NCBI GenBank assembly: GCA_016929335.1
Contig: JAFGIY010000237.1
Coordinates: 20,822 to 84,821 of the forward strand
DNA length: 64,000 nucleotides
Reading direction: 5' to 3'
From: Acidobacteriota bacterium
GTDB lineage: Bacteria > Acidobacteriota > UBA6911
Shown: positions 1-7,400 of the stretch, in pieces
How positions within the stretch are numbered: the stretch's first letter is position 1
Layout of the letters: each line of letters begins with the position of its first letter
The notes under the pieces: generated by a model
What the model was told of the DNA's origin: nothing
The model's database searches: none
What the model saw: the letters and a program-made list of their open reading frames with translations, nothing else
Program-made: the position numbers and the translations under genes

Positions 1-320
1 GCACTCTGACGCCTGCCGAAACCGTAAATCGTCTGTTCTCGAAGAATAAAAACCGGATCAATCCTTCTAGCCCCAAGGGATCAAATCCGGACGCGCTCAT
101 GGATTTCGGCGATAAATTCCTTATGGACAAGGTTATTGCTCCCCATGATAAAGGCGGTGGTTTTCTTTACATGAAGATCTATAACCCGGAAGGTCTGGCA
201 GGTTATCTATCCAAGGCCGCCGTTTACATACCCAATGTCTACCGTCAGGATGATGGTTCTCGGCTAATTTATTTTGAAATCGACTTAAAAGCCGCTGTAA
301 GCACCGGAATCCCCAAATAG
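1..320 (+). CDS. C-terminal part of an unrecognised protein (5' truncated by window edge)
   Basis: The reading frame is open from base 3 to the TAG at 318-320, so this is the last 105 or so codons of a gene that begins outside the window. An internal ATG at 99 exists but has no ribosome-binding site and the frame is open before it. The visible protein is soluble, with a polar Ser/Asn/Pro-rich stretch followed by what looks like a mixed beta-rich C-terminus containing a GGGFLYMKIYNPEG segment. There is no signal peptide or membrane segment in the visible part. It is followed 9 bases later by another unrecognised gene on the same strand, which suggests an operon. I do not recognise the family. 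Confidence 0.6.
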   Translation, partial: TLTPAETVNRLFSKNKNRINPSSPKGSNPDALMDFGDKFLMDKVIAPHDKGGGFLYMKIYNPEGLAGYLSKAAVYIPNVYRQDDGSRLIYFEIDLKAAVSTGIPK

Positions 321-329
321 CTTTCGGTC

Positions 330-743
330 ATGGCAAAAATCGATTTGCAGTTGGACCCCCCATACCGCGAAGATCTTGCGGGAATATTGTCCTTTTCAAG
401 CTTTGAAGAAGCCGAGAACACCATTCTGAGCCTTGAAAAATTATGTCGGAAATATCAGTCAGCGAGCGATAAGAAAGGAGTGGAGTATTGCCGCAAGATT
501 GCTTCTCTGGGTCGGCGAAGAGCGGAGCTGATCAGTCGCAATAAGAAGGTAGATGCCCATAAGCGATTGCAAAAGAAGGAAATAGCGGCATGGTTTAAGA
601 TCTGGCTGGAGACGCCGGCTATATTCGGTGATTGGCTCGCGATGCGCAAGAATACTGAAGAATTCCAAAAGCTGTTGGAATTGGAGCAAATCGGCGGGAA
701 AAAAGCGGGAGACCTGTATGTCACGCGAAAAGAAAATCCATAG
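330..743 (+). CDS. Hypothetical protein, 137 aa, Lys/Arg-rich helical
   Basis: ATG at 330 follows the previous stop by nine bases. The product is charged and largely helical by eye, with no signal peptide or membrane segment. Its N-terminal half has several Cys and Glu-rich helices, and the region from about 85 to 120 (WFKIWLETP, WLAMRKNTEEF) is an aromatic-rich helical block that looks conserved in style. Its 3' end overlaps the start of the next gene by 26 bases in another frame, so the two are probably translationally coupled. I do not recognise the family. An overlapping minus-strand frame (459-881) is taken as a shadow because this frame sits in a consistent plus-strand series. Confidence 0.6.
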   Translation: MAKIDLQLDPPYREDLAGILSFSSFEEAENTILSLEKLCRKYQSASDKKGVEYCRKIASLGRRRAELISRNKKVDAHKRLQKKEIAAWFKIWLETPAIFGDWLAMRKNTEEFQKLLELEQIGGKKAGDLYVTRKENP

Positions 744-2115
744 CGGTGAGGATTCATTTGCCGATGTTTTGCACTCGGAAATAATTGCGGGAAGCGAGAA
801 TCTTACCGCCTGGATCAAACAGATACAGGAACAGGGCGCCATTGAAAATCTTTTTGAAATGGAAACCTGGATAAAGGGCATTCGCTCATTTTTCGGTATC
901 GATCATCTCCCTTTGACCGCCGTAGATAGGAGCGAGATTGTCGCCCGCAATTTTTTGCCTGAAATGAGAGTCGTACGCCAGGCGATATTGACTTGCGAAA
1001 GCTGTGCTTGCGAGGTGATGAAGCCGAAGGTAGGCGAGAAATTGGAATTTGAGGAATTTCTCGATATCCAGATGCGCAAGGATCGAATGGCGGATTTTCA
1101 CATAAGCAGGATGGTTGAACAACTGACTCCCGCTGATAGTCTCGCTCAACTGATGGTGTCGCTGAATGATTTTCGAATCGCCGTCGACGCATACAGAGAG
1201 CTTGATGTGATGGATTATCAGCTGTTTCTAAGCATGGGAAGAGCCTTCGAGAGAGAGCTTAAGAATTGTCGTTATATAGATATGCTGATGAGCCAGCGGT
1301 TCAGACTCCAATACGATCTCATTGAAAACAAATCTCTGGCAAATGTTCTGCAAAGCATCCAGGAAGATGCAGTTCGGCGTAATATCGCCTTGGCATTGTT
1401 GTATCTCTTCCGTTTCCAAAAATATCTGGATCTGGTACACATCGCTCTGGACAAAGACCGGCCGCTGAAGCAGTTTCTGGTGATCTTTTCTCTTCTTCAT
1501 GAAGAGATGGGAATTCTCTCGGATTTCCTGCGCGCCCGGTTTTTAAGAAACAGGGATGCCGGAAATTCTCTGCGGAATGCTGCAGATTTGATTGCCTATT
1601 CTCTGAAAACAGATGCTCAGAGAGTAATGGAGAACGAACTCATTTACATAGCCCGAGAAACAAATCCCGTTCCCGTTTATACGCGAATCGAAAACAGCCA
1701 TGGATTGCTTCGCAACTGCTGTCAAAGCGGCATACTGACACTGATACAATCTCTTGACAAAGACTTTGATCCTGCCATCCTTTTCCCGTCCAGAACCGAC
1801 AACCTGATATCCTCGGAGAGACTGCGACAGAGTCTATGGGATTTAAGGCAGTGGCTTACGGACGTGCTGAGCAACAAAGAAGATCTGGATTCGAATAAAA
1901 TCATTGAGCGTCTTGCTTTGTTTAAGGATGCCTCTCTTCGATCTCTCATGTATCGTGACTGGGCAGAATTCGAAGCTTTTTCGGATGCGCTGGCCATCTC
2001 GACAAATTTCATAGAAATCCGCACTCACATCAGAAAATTCGTCGGTTTTCTTGAGATGCTGATCCAGGAGGTTTCGAAACGCAGCATTTTTCAGGATAAG
2101 ACGCCACACACCTAA
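718..2115 (+). CDS. Hypothetical protein, 465 aa, all-helical
   Basis: The start chosen is ATG 718, preceded by a GGGAG ribosome-binding site about six bases upstream. The longer frame from 628 would read through the previous gene in another frame and has no such site. The protein has no signal peptide, no long hydrophobic segments and no P-loop or catalytic motif that I can see. It is rich in Leu, Arg and Glu and looks like a long helical bundle or repeat scaffold. A Cys pair (CESCAC) lies near residue 106. It overlaps the upstream 137-aa gene and is the last gene before the hisS promoter region, so these unknowns probably act together. The function is unknown. Confidence 0.65.
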   Translation: MSREKKIHSGEDSFADVLHSEIIAGSENLTAWIKQIQEQGAIENLFEMETWIKGIRSFFGIDHLPLTAVDRSEIVARNFLPEMRVVRQAILTCESCACEVMKPKVGEKLEFEEFLDIQMRKDRMADFHISRMVEQLTPADSLAQLMVSLNDFRIAVDAYRELDVMDYQLFLSMGRAFERELKNCRYIDMLMSQRFRLQYDLIENKSLANVLQSIQEDAVRRNIALALLYLFRFQKYLDLVHIALDKDRPLKQFLVIFSLLHEEMGILSDFLRARFLRNRDAGNSLRNAADLIAYSLKTDAQRVMENELIYIARETNPVPVYTRIENSHGLLRNCCQSGILTLIQSLDKDFDPAILFPSRTDNLISSERLRQSLWDLRQWLTDVLSNKEDLDSNKIIERLALFKDASLRSLMYRDWAEFEAFSDALAISTNFIEIRTHIRKFVGFLEMLIQEVSKRSIFQDKTPHT

Positions 2116-2291
2116 GCCCTTTACGCTCGTGCGAAGAATTTGATGGTCTGCTTCTGTCTGGAAATATCTCTCCGATTCTCCATGCATCTCAACTATTCTG
2201 CACGCTTCCGGGAAGTACAAAAGTGCAGAGATTCCCGCCGTGCAGGATAACCTTATTCCCGGGATATTTATGGAAAAGAGCTACGGGAGTA

Positions 2292-2321
2292 TTGCAGAGT
2301 TTGCTACCATAGCACTTTAAT
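2292..2321 (+). promoter_or_regulatory. Candidate sigma-70 promoter for hisS
   Basis: TTGCAG at 2292-2297 and TTTAAT at 2316-2321 are separated by 18 bases and lie just upstream of the hisS ATG at 2343, which would give a leader of only about 15 bases. This 227-base gap (2116-2342) holds no gene that I can see. It has none of the T-box landmarks that would point to tRNA-regulated control of hisS. Support is from pattern match only. Confidence 0.3.
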
Positions 2322-2342
2322 TCATTATGCAGAGGCGACCGA

Positions 2343-3605
2343 ATGGAAGACTTGATATTGAGCAGTCTTCCGGGAACAAGGGATTTGCTCCCGGAAGAAA
2401 TAGCCCGCTGGCAAATGGCAGAAGAGCTTGCACGGCGTATTTTTGATCGATATGGATTTGCGGAAATCCGCACTTCCATCATTGAACCGACAGAGTTGTT
2501 TTCAAGGGGAATCGGAAGTGATACGGATATCGTCGGCAAGGAGATGTACACATTCATCGATCAGAGCAAGCGGTCGGTTACGCTGCGTCCGGAAGCCACC
2601 GCTTCGGTAGTACGCGCTTATCTGCAGAATACAATGCAGCGCGGAGGAGGGATTACAAGGCTTTACTACATGGGGCCCATGTTTCGGCATGAAAAGAAAC
2701 AGAAGGGGCGTTGGCGCCAGTTTTACCAGATTGGAGCGGAGGCTCTCGGCTCCGATCATCCCGCCGTAGATGCAGAGATGATTGAGATGGCCCTCTCTCT
2801 GCTTCAGTCACTGGGAGTGGAATCAAGACTGCTCATTAATTCGGTAGGCTGTAAAAATTGCCGGCCGCCTTATATCGAACGCCTGCGAACCGCATTGAAT
2901 GCATGCCATTCGGACCTCTGCGAAGACTGCAAGCGGCGTGCAGTTACCAATAGCCTCCGGGTTTTTGACTGTAAGGTCGAAAACTGTCAACCCATAATCC
3001 AAAATCTGCCGACGGTAACCGACAACCTTTGTGCGGAGTGTGCCGGACATTTTGCCCGGGTAAAGGCATATCTGGATGATGCAGGGATCGCCTATGAAGC
3101 TGTTCCGAGACTGGTTCGGGGCCTTGATTATTATGTTCGAACGGCGTTTGAAATAGTGAGCGGAGAACTCGGGGCGCAGAATGCGCTTGCAGGGGGAGGA
3201 CGCTACGACGGGCTCTCCGAAGTACTGGGAGGCCCGCGTGTTCCCGCTCTGGGATTCGCACTGGGACTGGATCGCCTTGTGATGCTTCTGCCTGAGGAAC
3301 TGAGCGCAAAATGGAAATGCAAACCGGAATTGTTTCTCGCTCATCTGGGGGAGGCGGCCTTCAAAAAGGCTCTGGAGATCGCGCGTCATTTGCGGAAGCA
3401 GGGGCATTCCTGCCATCTTGATTTTTCCGCCGGCACCCTCAAGAGCCAGATGCGGCTCGCCAACAAGCTGGGCGCAAAACATGTGCTGATCATAGGCGAT
3501 GATGAATTGGCCCGCGGGACGTATTCAATTAAGAGATTGGAGGATTCACGGCAATGGGAAATTACAATCCCTCAGATATCCGATTATCTCAAGTCTCGCG
3601 CATAA
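2343..3605 (+). CDS. hisS: Histidine--tRNA ligase
   Basis: Charges tRNA-His with histidine in the cytoplasm. The 420-aa length is usual. Class II synthetase motif 2 is at residues 111-133 (GPMFRHEKKQKGRW). The HisRS-specific block LVRGLDYYVRTAFE is at 257-270, AGGGRYDGL at 283-291 and motif 3 (ALGFALGLDRL) at 302-312. The anticodon-binding domain fills roughly 327-420. An insertion carries eight cysteines (170, 173, 193, 196, 210, 215, 230, 233) that pair like a metal site; this cysteine-bearing insert is seen in many bacterial HisRS. ATG 2343 is followed at once by the conserved LPGTRDLLP region. mutL starts 27 bases after the stop on the same strand. Confidence 0.97.
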   Translation: MEDLILSSLPGTRDLLPEEIARWQMAEELARRIFDRYGFAEIRTSIIEPTELFSRGIGSDTDIVGKEMYTFIDQSKRSVTLRPEATASVVRAYLQNTMQRGGGITRLYYMGPMFRHEKKQKGRWRQFYQIGAEALGSDHPAVDAEMIEMALSLLQSLGVESRLLINSVGCKNCRPPYIERLRTALNACHSDLCEDCKRRAVTNSLRVFDCKVENCQPIIQNLPTVTDNLCAECAGHFARVKAYLDDAGIAYEAVPRLVRGLDYYVRTAFEIVSGELGAQNALAGGGRYDGLSEVLGGPRVPALGFALGLDRLVMLLPEELSAKWKCKPELFLAHLGEAAFKKALEIARHLRKQGHSCHLDFSAGTLKSQMRLANKLGAKHVLIIGDDELARGTYSIKRLEDSRQWEITIPQISDYLKSRA

Positions 3606-3632
3606 TCACAGACAACGGAATGACCTAATGCT

Positions 3633-5483
3633 ATGAATAAAATCCGCGTACTGCCGGAAATTCTTGCGAATAAAATCGCCGCCGGGGAAATCGTGGAGCG
3701 GCCGGCATCGGTTGTGAAGGAACTTCTGGAAAACTCCCTGGATGCTCGATGCGATGCCGTACACATCAGCGTTATGTCGGGAGGAAAGAGGCTAATTCGG
3801 GTGAGGGACGACGGAGAGGGAATGAGCCAGGATGATGCCATACTTGCATTTGAGCATCATGCCACAAGCAAGCTCCAGTCTGCCGATGATCTTGGATCCA
3901 TCGCAACACTTGGATTCAGAGGTGAAGCGCTGCCCTCGATCGCCTCTATCTCTCGTCTGACTCTTAAAACGCGGGACTCCGCTGCCGATTCCATTTCCGG
4001 GACCGAAATCGAAATCCAGGGAGGCATCCTGCGCTCGGTAAAACCTGCCTCCTGGGATAAGGGCACCGAAATTACAGTTCGCGATCTGTTTTTTAACGTC
4101 CCTGCCAGACGTAAGTTTCTCCGATCCAACGACACTGAGCTGGGGCATATCGCAAGACTTGTCACCCATTATGCATTAGCTCATCCCGAGATTCGCTTTA
4201 CCCTGGAAAGCGAAGGGCGTGTGCTTATTGATGCGGTGGCTGTCAGCGGAATAAAAGAACGAATCTACCAGGTCTTCGGCGACGGATTTCTCAACAACCT
4301 GGTTGAAATGTGCGGTCAAGCCGGATCCGTTCGCGTTAGCGGATTCTGCTCCCAACCTCACGAGCAACGCACCAACGCCTATTCGCAGTTTTTTTATGTC
4401 AACCGGCGAATGGTGCGAGACAAGGTTCTGACCAGCGCGGTTCGCCAGGCCTATCGCCACTGCATTCCCGCTTCCGCATATCCGGTTGTGATCTTGTTTT
4501 TAGAGTTGCCCTTCGATCAGGTGGATGTCAACGCTCATCCCGCCAAAACAGAGATCCGCTTCCGGGATCAAAGTACTGTGCATAGGCTGGTCCTGGAGTC
4601 GATTGGACGCGCTTTGACAAAAAGCTCCGCAATTCCCATGTATGAACACGGATCTCAAAAGGAATCTGTGACACGGTATTCGGAAGCTTCTCCCTTCATT
4701 CCCGCCAACTCTCCCGTCCAGGCGGAAAACCTGTTTAACCTGACCTCTCCCGCCGCTTCTGCAAATCCTTTTCAGCGTGCGCTTAATTACCCCTTCCGGG
4801 AGCCGACAGGAGAATCCGCTTCCAGGAAAGAGGACCACGCTTCGTTGCGCATCCTGCCGGACATGCTGATCCAGTCTCCCATAGAGGAGAAGCATTCCTT
4901 TCAGCCTGGGGCAATGCGGATCCTGGGCCAGCTGCAAGACAGCTATATTATCGCCTGCGATGCCCAGGGATTGCTGATCATTGACCAGCATGTAGCACAT
5001 GAGCGGATCCTTTACGAAAAGCTGGCTAAAGCAATGCTGAGTCGCACTGTGGAGACTCAGGGACTGCTGGTCCCAATTTCTCTGGAGCTTCCGCCGCACC
5101 AGATTGCATTGCTCGAAAGGGTCATGCCGGAACTCAATGCAAGCGGTTTCCAGGTAGAGCCTTTTGGCGGCAACTCCGTCCTGATCCGTTCAGTCCCGGC
5201 TGTTGCCGGAGAAGCCGATTATCGCCAGCTCCTTTCTGAAATACTTGAAGGTCTGGAAATAGGAGAGAGAACTCTGGACGTAGATAAAATTAGAGACCGA
5301 ATCGCCGTCAGCACCGCGTGCCGTTCTGCAATCAAGGTGAATACACCGCTTGCTGCGGAAAAGATGCAATGGCTTATGGACCATCTGGCGCAGACACGCA
5401 TACCCACAAATTGTCCCCACGGCAGACCCATATTGCTTCGGTTTACGATTTACGAAATTGAGAGGAATTTTGGGCGCATATGA
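3633..5483 (+). CDS. mutL: DNA mismatch repair protein MutL (endonuclease type)
   Basis: Couples MutS mismatch recognition to strand removal. The N-terminal GHKL ATPase shows NKIAAGEIVERP (about 10-21), DDGEGM, HATSK and GFRGEALPSI (about 94-103). A proline-rich linker spans about 330-420. The C-terminal dimerisation domain has the metal-dependent endonuclease motif DQHVAHERILYE at about 451-462, an ACRSAIK motif near 562 and CPHGRP near 594. The family consensus is DQHA; here the Ala is Val, a mild change outside the metal ligands. Presence of this motif implies nicking by MutL itself rather than by MutH. It follows hisS closely; its partner mutS lies about 17 kb away on the other strand. 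Confidence 0.97.
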   Translation: MNKIRVLPEILANKIAAGEIVERPASVVKELLENSLDARCDAVHISVMSGGKRLIRVRDDGEGMSQDDAILAFEHHATSKLQSADDLGSIATLGFRGEALPSIASISRLTLKTRDSAADSISGTEIEIQGGILRSVKPASWDKGTEITVRDLFFNVPARRKFLRSNDTELGHIARLVTHYALAHPEIRFTLESEGRVLIDAVAVSGIKERIYQVFGDGFLNNLVEMCGQAGSVRVSGFCSQPHEQRTNAYSQFFYVNRRMVRDKVLTSAVRQAYRHCIPASAYPVVILFLELPFDQVDVNAHPAKTEIRFRDQSTVHRLVLESIGRALTKSSAIPMYEHGSQKESVTRYSEASPFIPANSPVQAENLFNLTSPAASANPFQRALNYPFREPTGESASRKEDHASLRILPDMLIQSPIEEKHSFQPGAMRILGQLQDSYIIACDAQGLLIIDQHVAHERILYEKLAKAMLSRTVETQGLLVPISLELPPHQIALLERVMPELNASGFQVEPFGGNSVLIRSVPAVAGEADYRQLLSEILEGLEIGERTLDVDKIRDRIAVSTACRSAIKVNTPLAAEKMQWLMDHLAQTRIPTNCPHGRPILLRFTIYEIERNFGRI

Positions 5484-5689
5484 TCTTGATCTGCGGGGTT
5501 GCCAAAGACCATCGGAGTGAGAACCAGCTTTTGCAGAAAGGCTTACAGTATGGCAGGCTTCTCTGATTTCAGCTAAATCGTTACAGAGTATAAGGGTAGC
5601 ATGCCGATATAAAATCAATGAAGCGATTGACCGGAAAGTGTTTTTTCTTTGCCTTGCAGCAAAAGCAGTGAGTATGCAGCAATTGTGAT

Positions 5690-6379
5690 ATGAGCGATAC
5701 AAATAGAAGCTTCTATGACGAACTCAAGACCTATATAACCATCAATGATGTGCTGCAGGTGCGGCTAATGGATGAGCCCACCTCTGCCACTTACTACAGC
5801 AGAATTGATGACATATCGGAAGGAAAGCTGATAATTGCCTGGCCAACCAATGCCGGCATTCGGTTGATTCTGCATAGAGATCAGATTCTGGATTTTTATT
5901 TTATCCGTGAAGGAACGCCGCATATGTTCAGCGGTCTTGTCGATGATACGAGAACTGAACCGATGCCGCAAATCATCATTATTCTAAGCAGCGCGGTCAG
6001 CCAGGTACAGCGCCGCCAGAATTTTCGTGTCAAATGCCTGATTCCCGTTGAGATTGTCGGCAACATAAAAGAGGATCCCAGAAGTGATGAAACTACGGCT
6101 TTGACTGTCAAAACGGTCAGCAATGATCTCAGTGCCAGCGGGATTTCGGTGCGTTATGCGAAACGAATACCGGAAGGCTCTATAGTGAACATCAAGCTAT
6201 CGCTGCCGGATGAGGGACCTCCTATCAGCATCCCCTGCAGCATAATCTATTCCGAATACCTCACGGAGAATCAAATCCTTTACCGCACGGGTTTTCGCTA
6301 TCTGATGATCAGCGAGGCGGAACGGGCGCGTATCGTCCGTTATGTATACCGAACGCAGCTGCAAGGGCTGCATCCTTAA
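5690..6379 (+). CDS. PilZ-domain protein, YcgR-like (probable cyclic di-GMP receptor)
   Basis: The 229-aa protein has a YcgR-type N-terminal domain (about 1-105, small beta barrel) followed by a PilZ domain (about 107-222). The cyclic di-GMP signature is present in two parts: RRQNFR at 108-113 (RxxxR) and NDLSASG at 145-151 (D/NxSxxG). In known members such as YcgR the protein brakes flagellar rotation when it binds cyclic di-GMP. No flagellar or pilus genes are seen in this window, so the target here is unknown. It has its own 206-base upstream gap with AT-rich stretches but no clear promoter, and ends at a perfect hairpin before the convergent accA. Confidence 0.9.
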   Translation: MSDTNRSFYDELKTYITINDVLQVRLMDEPTSATYYSRIDDISEGKLIIAWPTNAGIRLILHRDQILDFYFIREGTPHMFSGLVDDTRTEPMPQIIIILSSAVSQVQRRQNFRVKCLIPVEIVGNIKEDPRSDETTALTVKTVSNDLSASGISVRYAKRIPEGSIVNIKLSLPDEGPPISIPCSIIYSEYLTENQILYRTGFRYLMISEAERARIVRYVYRTQLQGLHP

Positions 6380-6380
6380 T

Positions 6381-6404
6381 CCGCTTTATTAATGAATAAA
6401 GCGG
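6381..6404. terminator. Perfect stem-loop between convergent genes, probable bidirectional terminator
   Basis: A 10-base arm (CCGCTTTATT, 6381-6390), a 4-base loop (AATG) and a perfect 10-base complementary arm (6395-6404) lie between the stop codons of the PilZ gene and accA. There is no long T-run, but the position and symmetry suit termination in both directions. The right half (ATGAATAAAGCGGG) recurs exactly at 13608-13621. Confidence 0.65.
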
Positions 6405-6405
6405 G

Positions 6406-7281
6406 TTAAAGGATCGAGATGGCTCCCAATCGGCGGAATTTGAAATAGCGCTCCTCGCGGATTTCATTCCCGGGTTTTCCAAGCAAGGACTCCAGGGAGG
6501 GCCTCAGCTGTTTATCCAGAAAATCGGCGGCTGCGTCATAATCGGAATGAGCTCCATCCGGAGGCTCCGGCACAACTTCATCGATGATTCCCATTTCTTT
6601 GAGATCGGCAGCGGTAATTTTCAGTGCATCCGCTGCTGTTTCCACATGTTCCTGGTCTTTCCAGAGAATGGCGGAGCATCCTTCAGGTGTAATGACCGTG
6701 TAAATCGCGTTTTCCTGCATCAATATGCGGTTGCCTACCGCGATTCCCAAAGCGCCGCCACTCCCGCCTTCGCCGATAATGCATACGACGATGGGCACTT
6801 CGAGACGGGCCATTTCGCGAAGATTATATGCAATTGCCTCCGCCTGACCTCGTTCTTCCGCTCCGACTCCGGGGTAAGCACCGGGAGTGTCTACAAAGGA
6901 GATGATGGGACGCGAAAATTTGTCGGCAAGTTTCATGGCCCGAATAGCCTTGCGATATCCCTCAGGCTGCGCGCATCCGAAGTTCCTGAGCTGGCGCTGC
7001 TTGATATCCCGCCCTTTTTGATGTCCCACGATCATTACGGGAGTGCCGTGATATAAGGCCATTCCGGTTATTATGGCCGGATCGTCAGCAAAGCGGCGAT
7101 CGCCGTGAATTTCCGAAAAGTCCTGAAAAAGCCTTTGCACATAATCCAGCGTGTAGGGACGCAGATCATGCCGGGCAAGAAGAGTTCTTTTATAAGCAGC
7201 TCCCTTGCTGTCCTTGCGAAGTCTCTCCACCTCGGCCCGCAACCGCTCGATTTCGGCCTGGGATGATTCACCAGGATCCAT
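6406..7281 (-). CDS. accA: Acetyl-CoA carboxylase carboxyltransferase subunit alpha
   Basis: Alpha subunit of the carboxyltransferase that moves CO2 from biotin to acetyl-CoA, the first step of fatty acid synthesis. The sequence shows the AccA landmarks RPYTLDYV, FxDFxEIHGDRRFADDPAI, GHQKGRD, NFGxxxPEGYRKAIRxM, SFVDTPGAYPGVGAEERGQ and GEGGSGGALGIAVGN. Starts at 7296 (GTG), 7290 and 7281 are possible; I chose 7281 because a GAGG lies nine bases before it, whereas it abuts or overlaps the others. It is the last gene of hisG-guaA-dnaE-accA, separated from dnaE by 119 bases that contain hairpins. accD, accB and accC are not in the window. Confidence 0.96.
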   Translation of the reverse strand: MDPGESSQAEIERLRAEVERLRKDSKGAAYKRTLLARHDLRPYTLDYVQRLFQDFSEIHGDRRFADDPAIITGMALYHGTPVMIVGHQKGRDIKQRQLRNFGCAQPEGYRKAIRAMKLADKFSRPIISFVDTPGAYPGVGAEERGQAEAIAYNLREMARLEVPIVVCIIGEGGSGGALGIAVGNRILMQENAIYTVITPEGCSAILWKDQEHVETAADALKITAADLKEMGIIDEVVPEPPDGAHSDYDAAADFLDKQLRPSLESLLGKPGNEIREERYFKFRRLGAISIL

Positions 7282-7317
7282 CTTATTCATCCTCACTTGA
7301 AAATCATGCGGAGTAAC

Positions 7318-7379
7318 TTCCGGTTTTATCAGCAGGTTGATTCAGCTTATTTAACCGGAATCGCCTCCCGATTTCGGGA
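7318..7379 (-). promoter_or_regulatory. Stem-loops between dnaE and accA
   Basis: The dnaE-accA gap (7282-7400) contains two inverted repeats. TTCCGGTT (7318-7325) pairs perfectly with AACCGGAA (7353-7360) over a 27-base loop, and TCCCG-ATTT-CGGGA (7366-7379) forms a compact hairpin just after dnaE on the minus strand. They could be an intercistronic terminator or processing site that sets accA expression apart from dnaE. There is no T-run. Confidence 0.4.
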
Positions 7380-7400
7380 AGCACATGCGGCGAATCGCAT

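Noticed and set aside
2116..2342. Possible T-box leader for hisS
   Set aside because: The T-box sequence and the following terminator/antiterminator are absent. A short-leader promoter fits better.
2823..3482. 219-aa minus-strand frame inside hisS
   Set aside because: hisS is fully conserved on the plus strand. The minus frame is a coding shadow with no recognisable motif.
4500..5099. 199-aa minus-strand frame inside mutL
   Set aside because: It lies opposite conserved MutL sequence and has no start signal.
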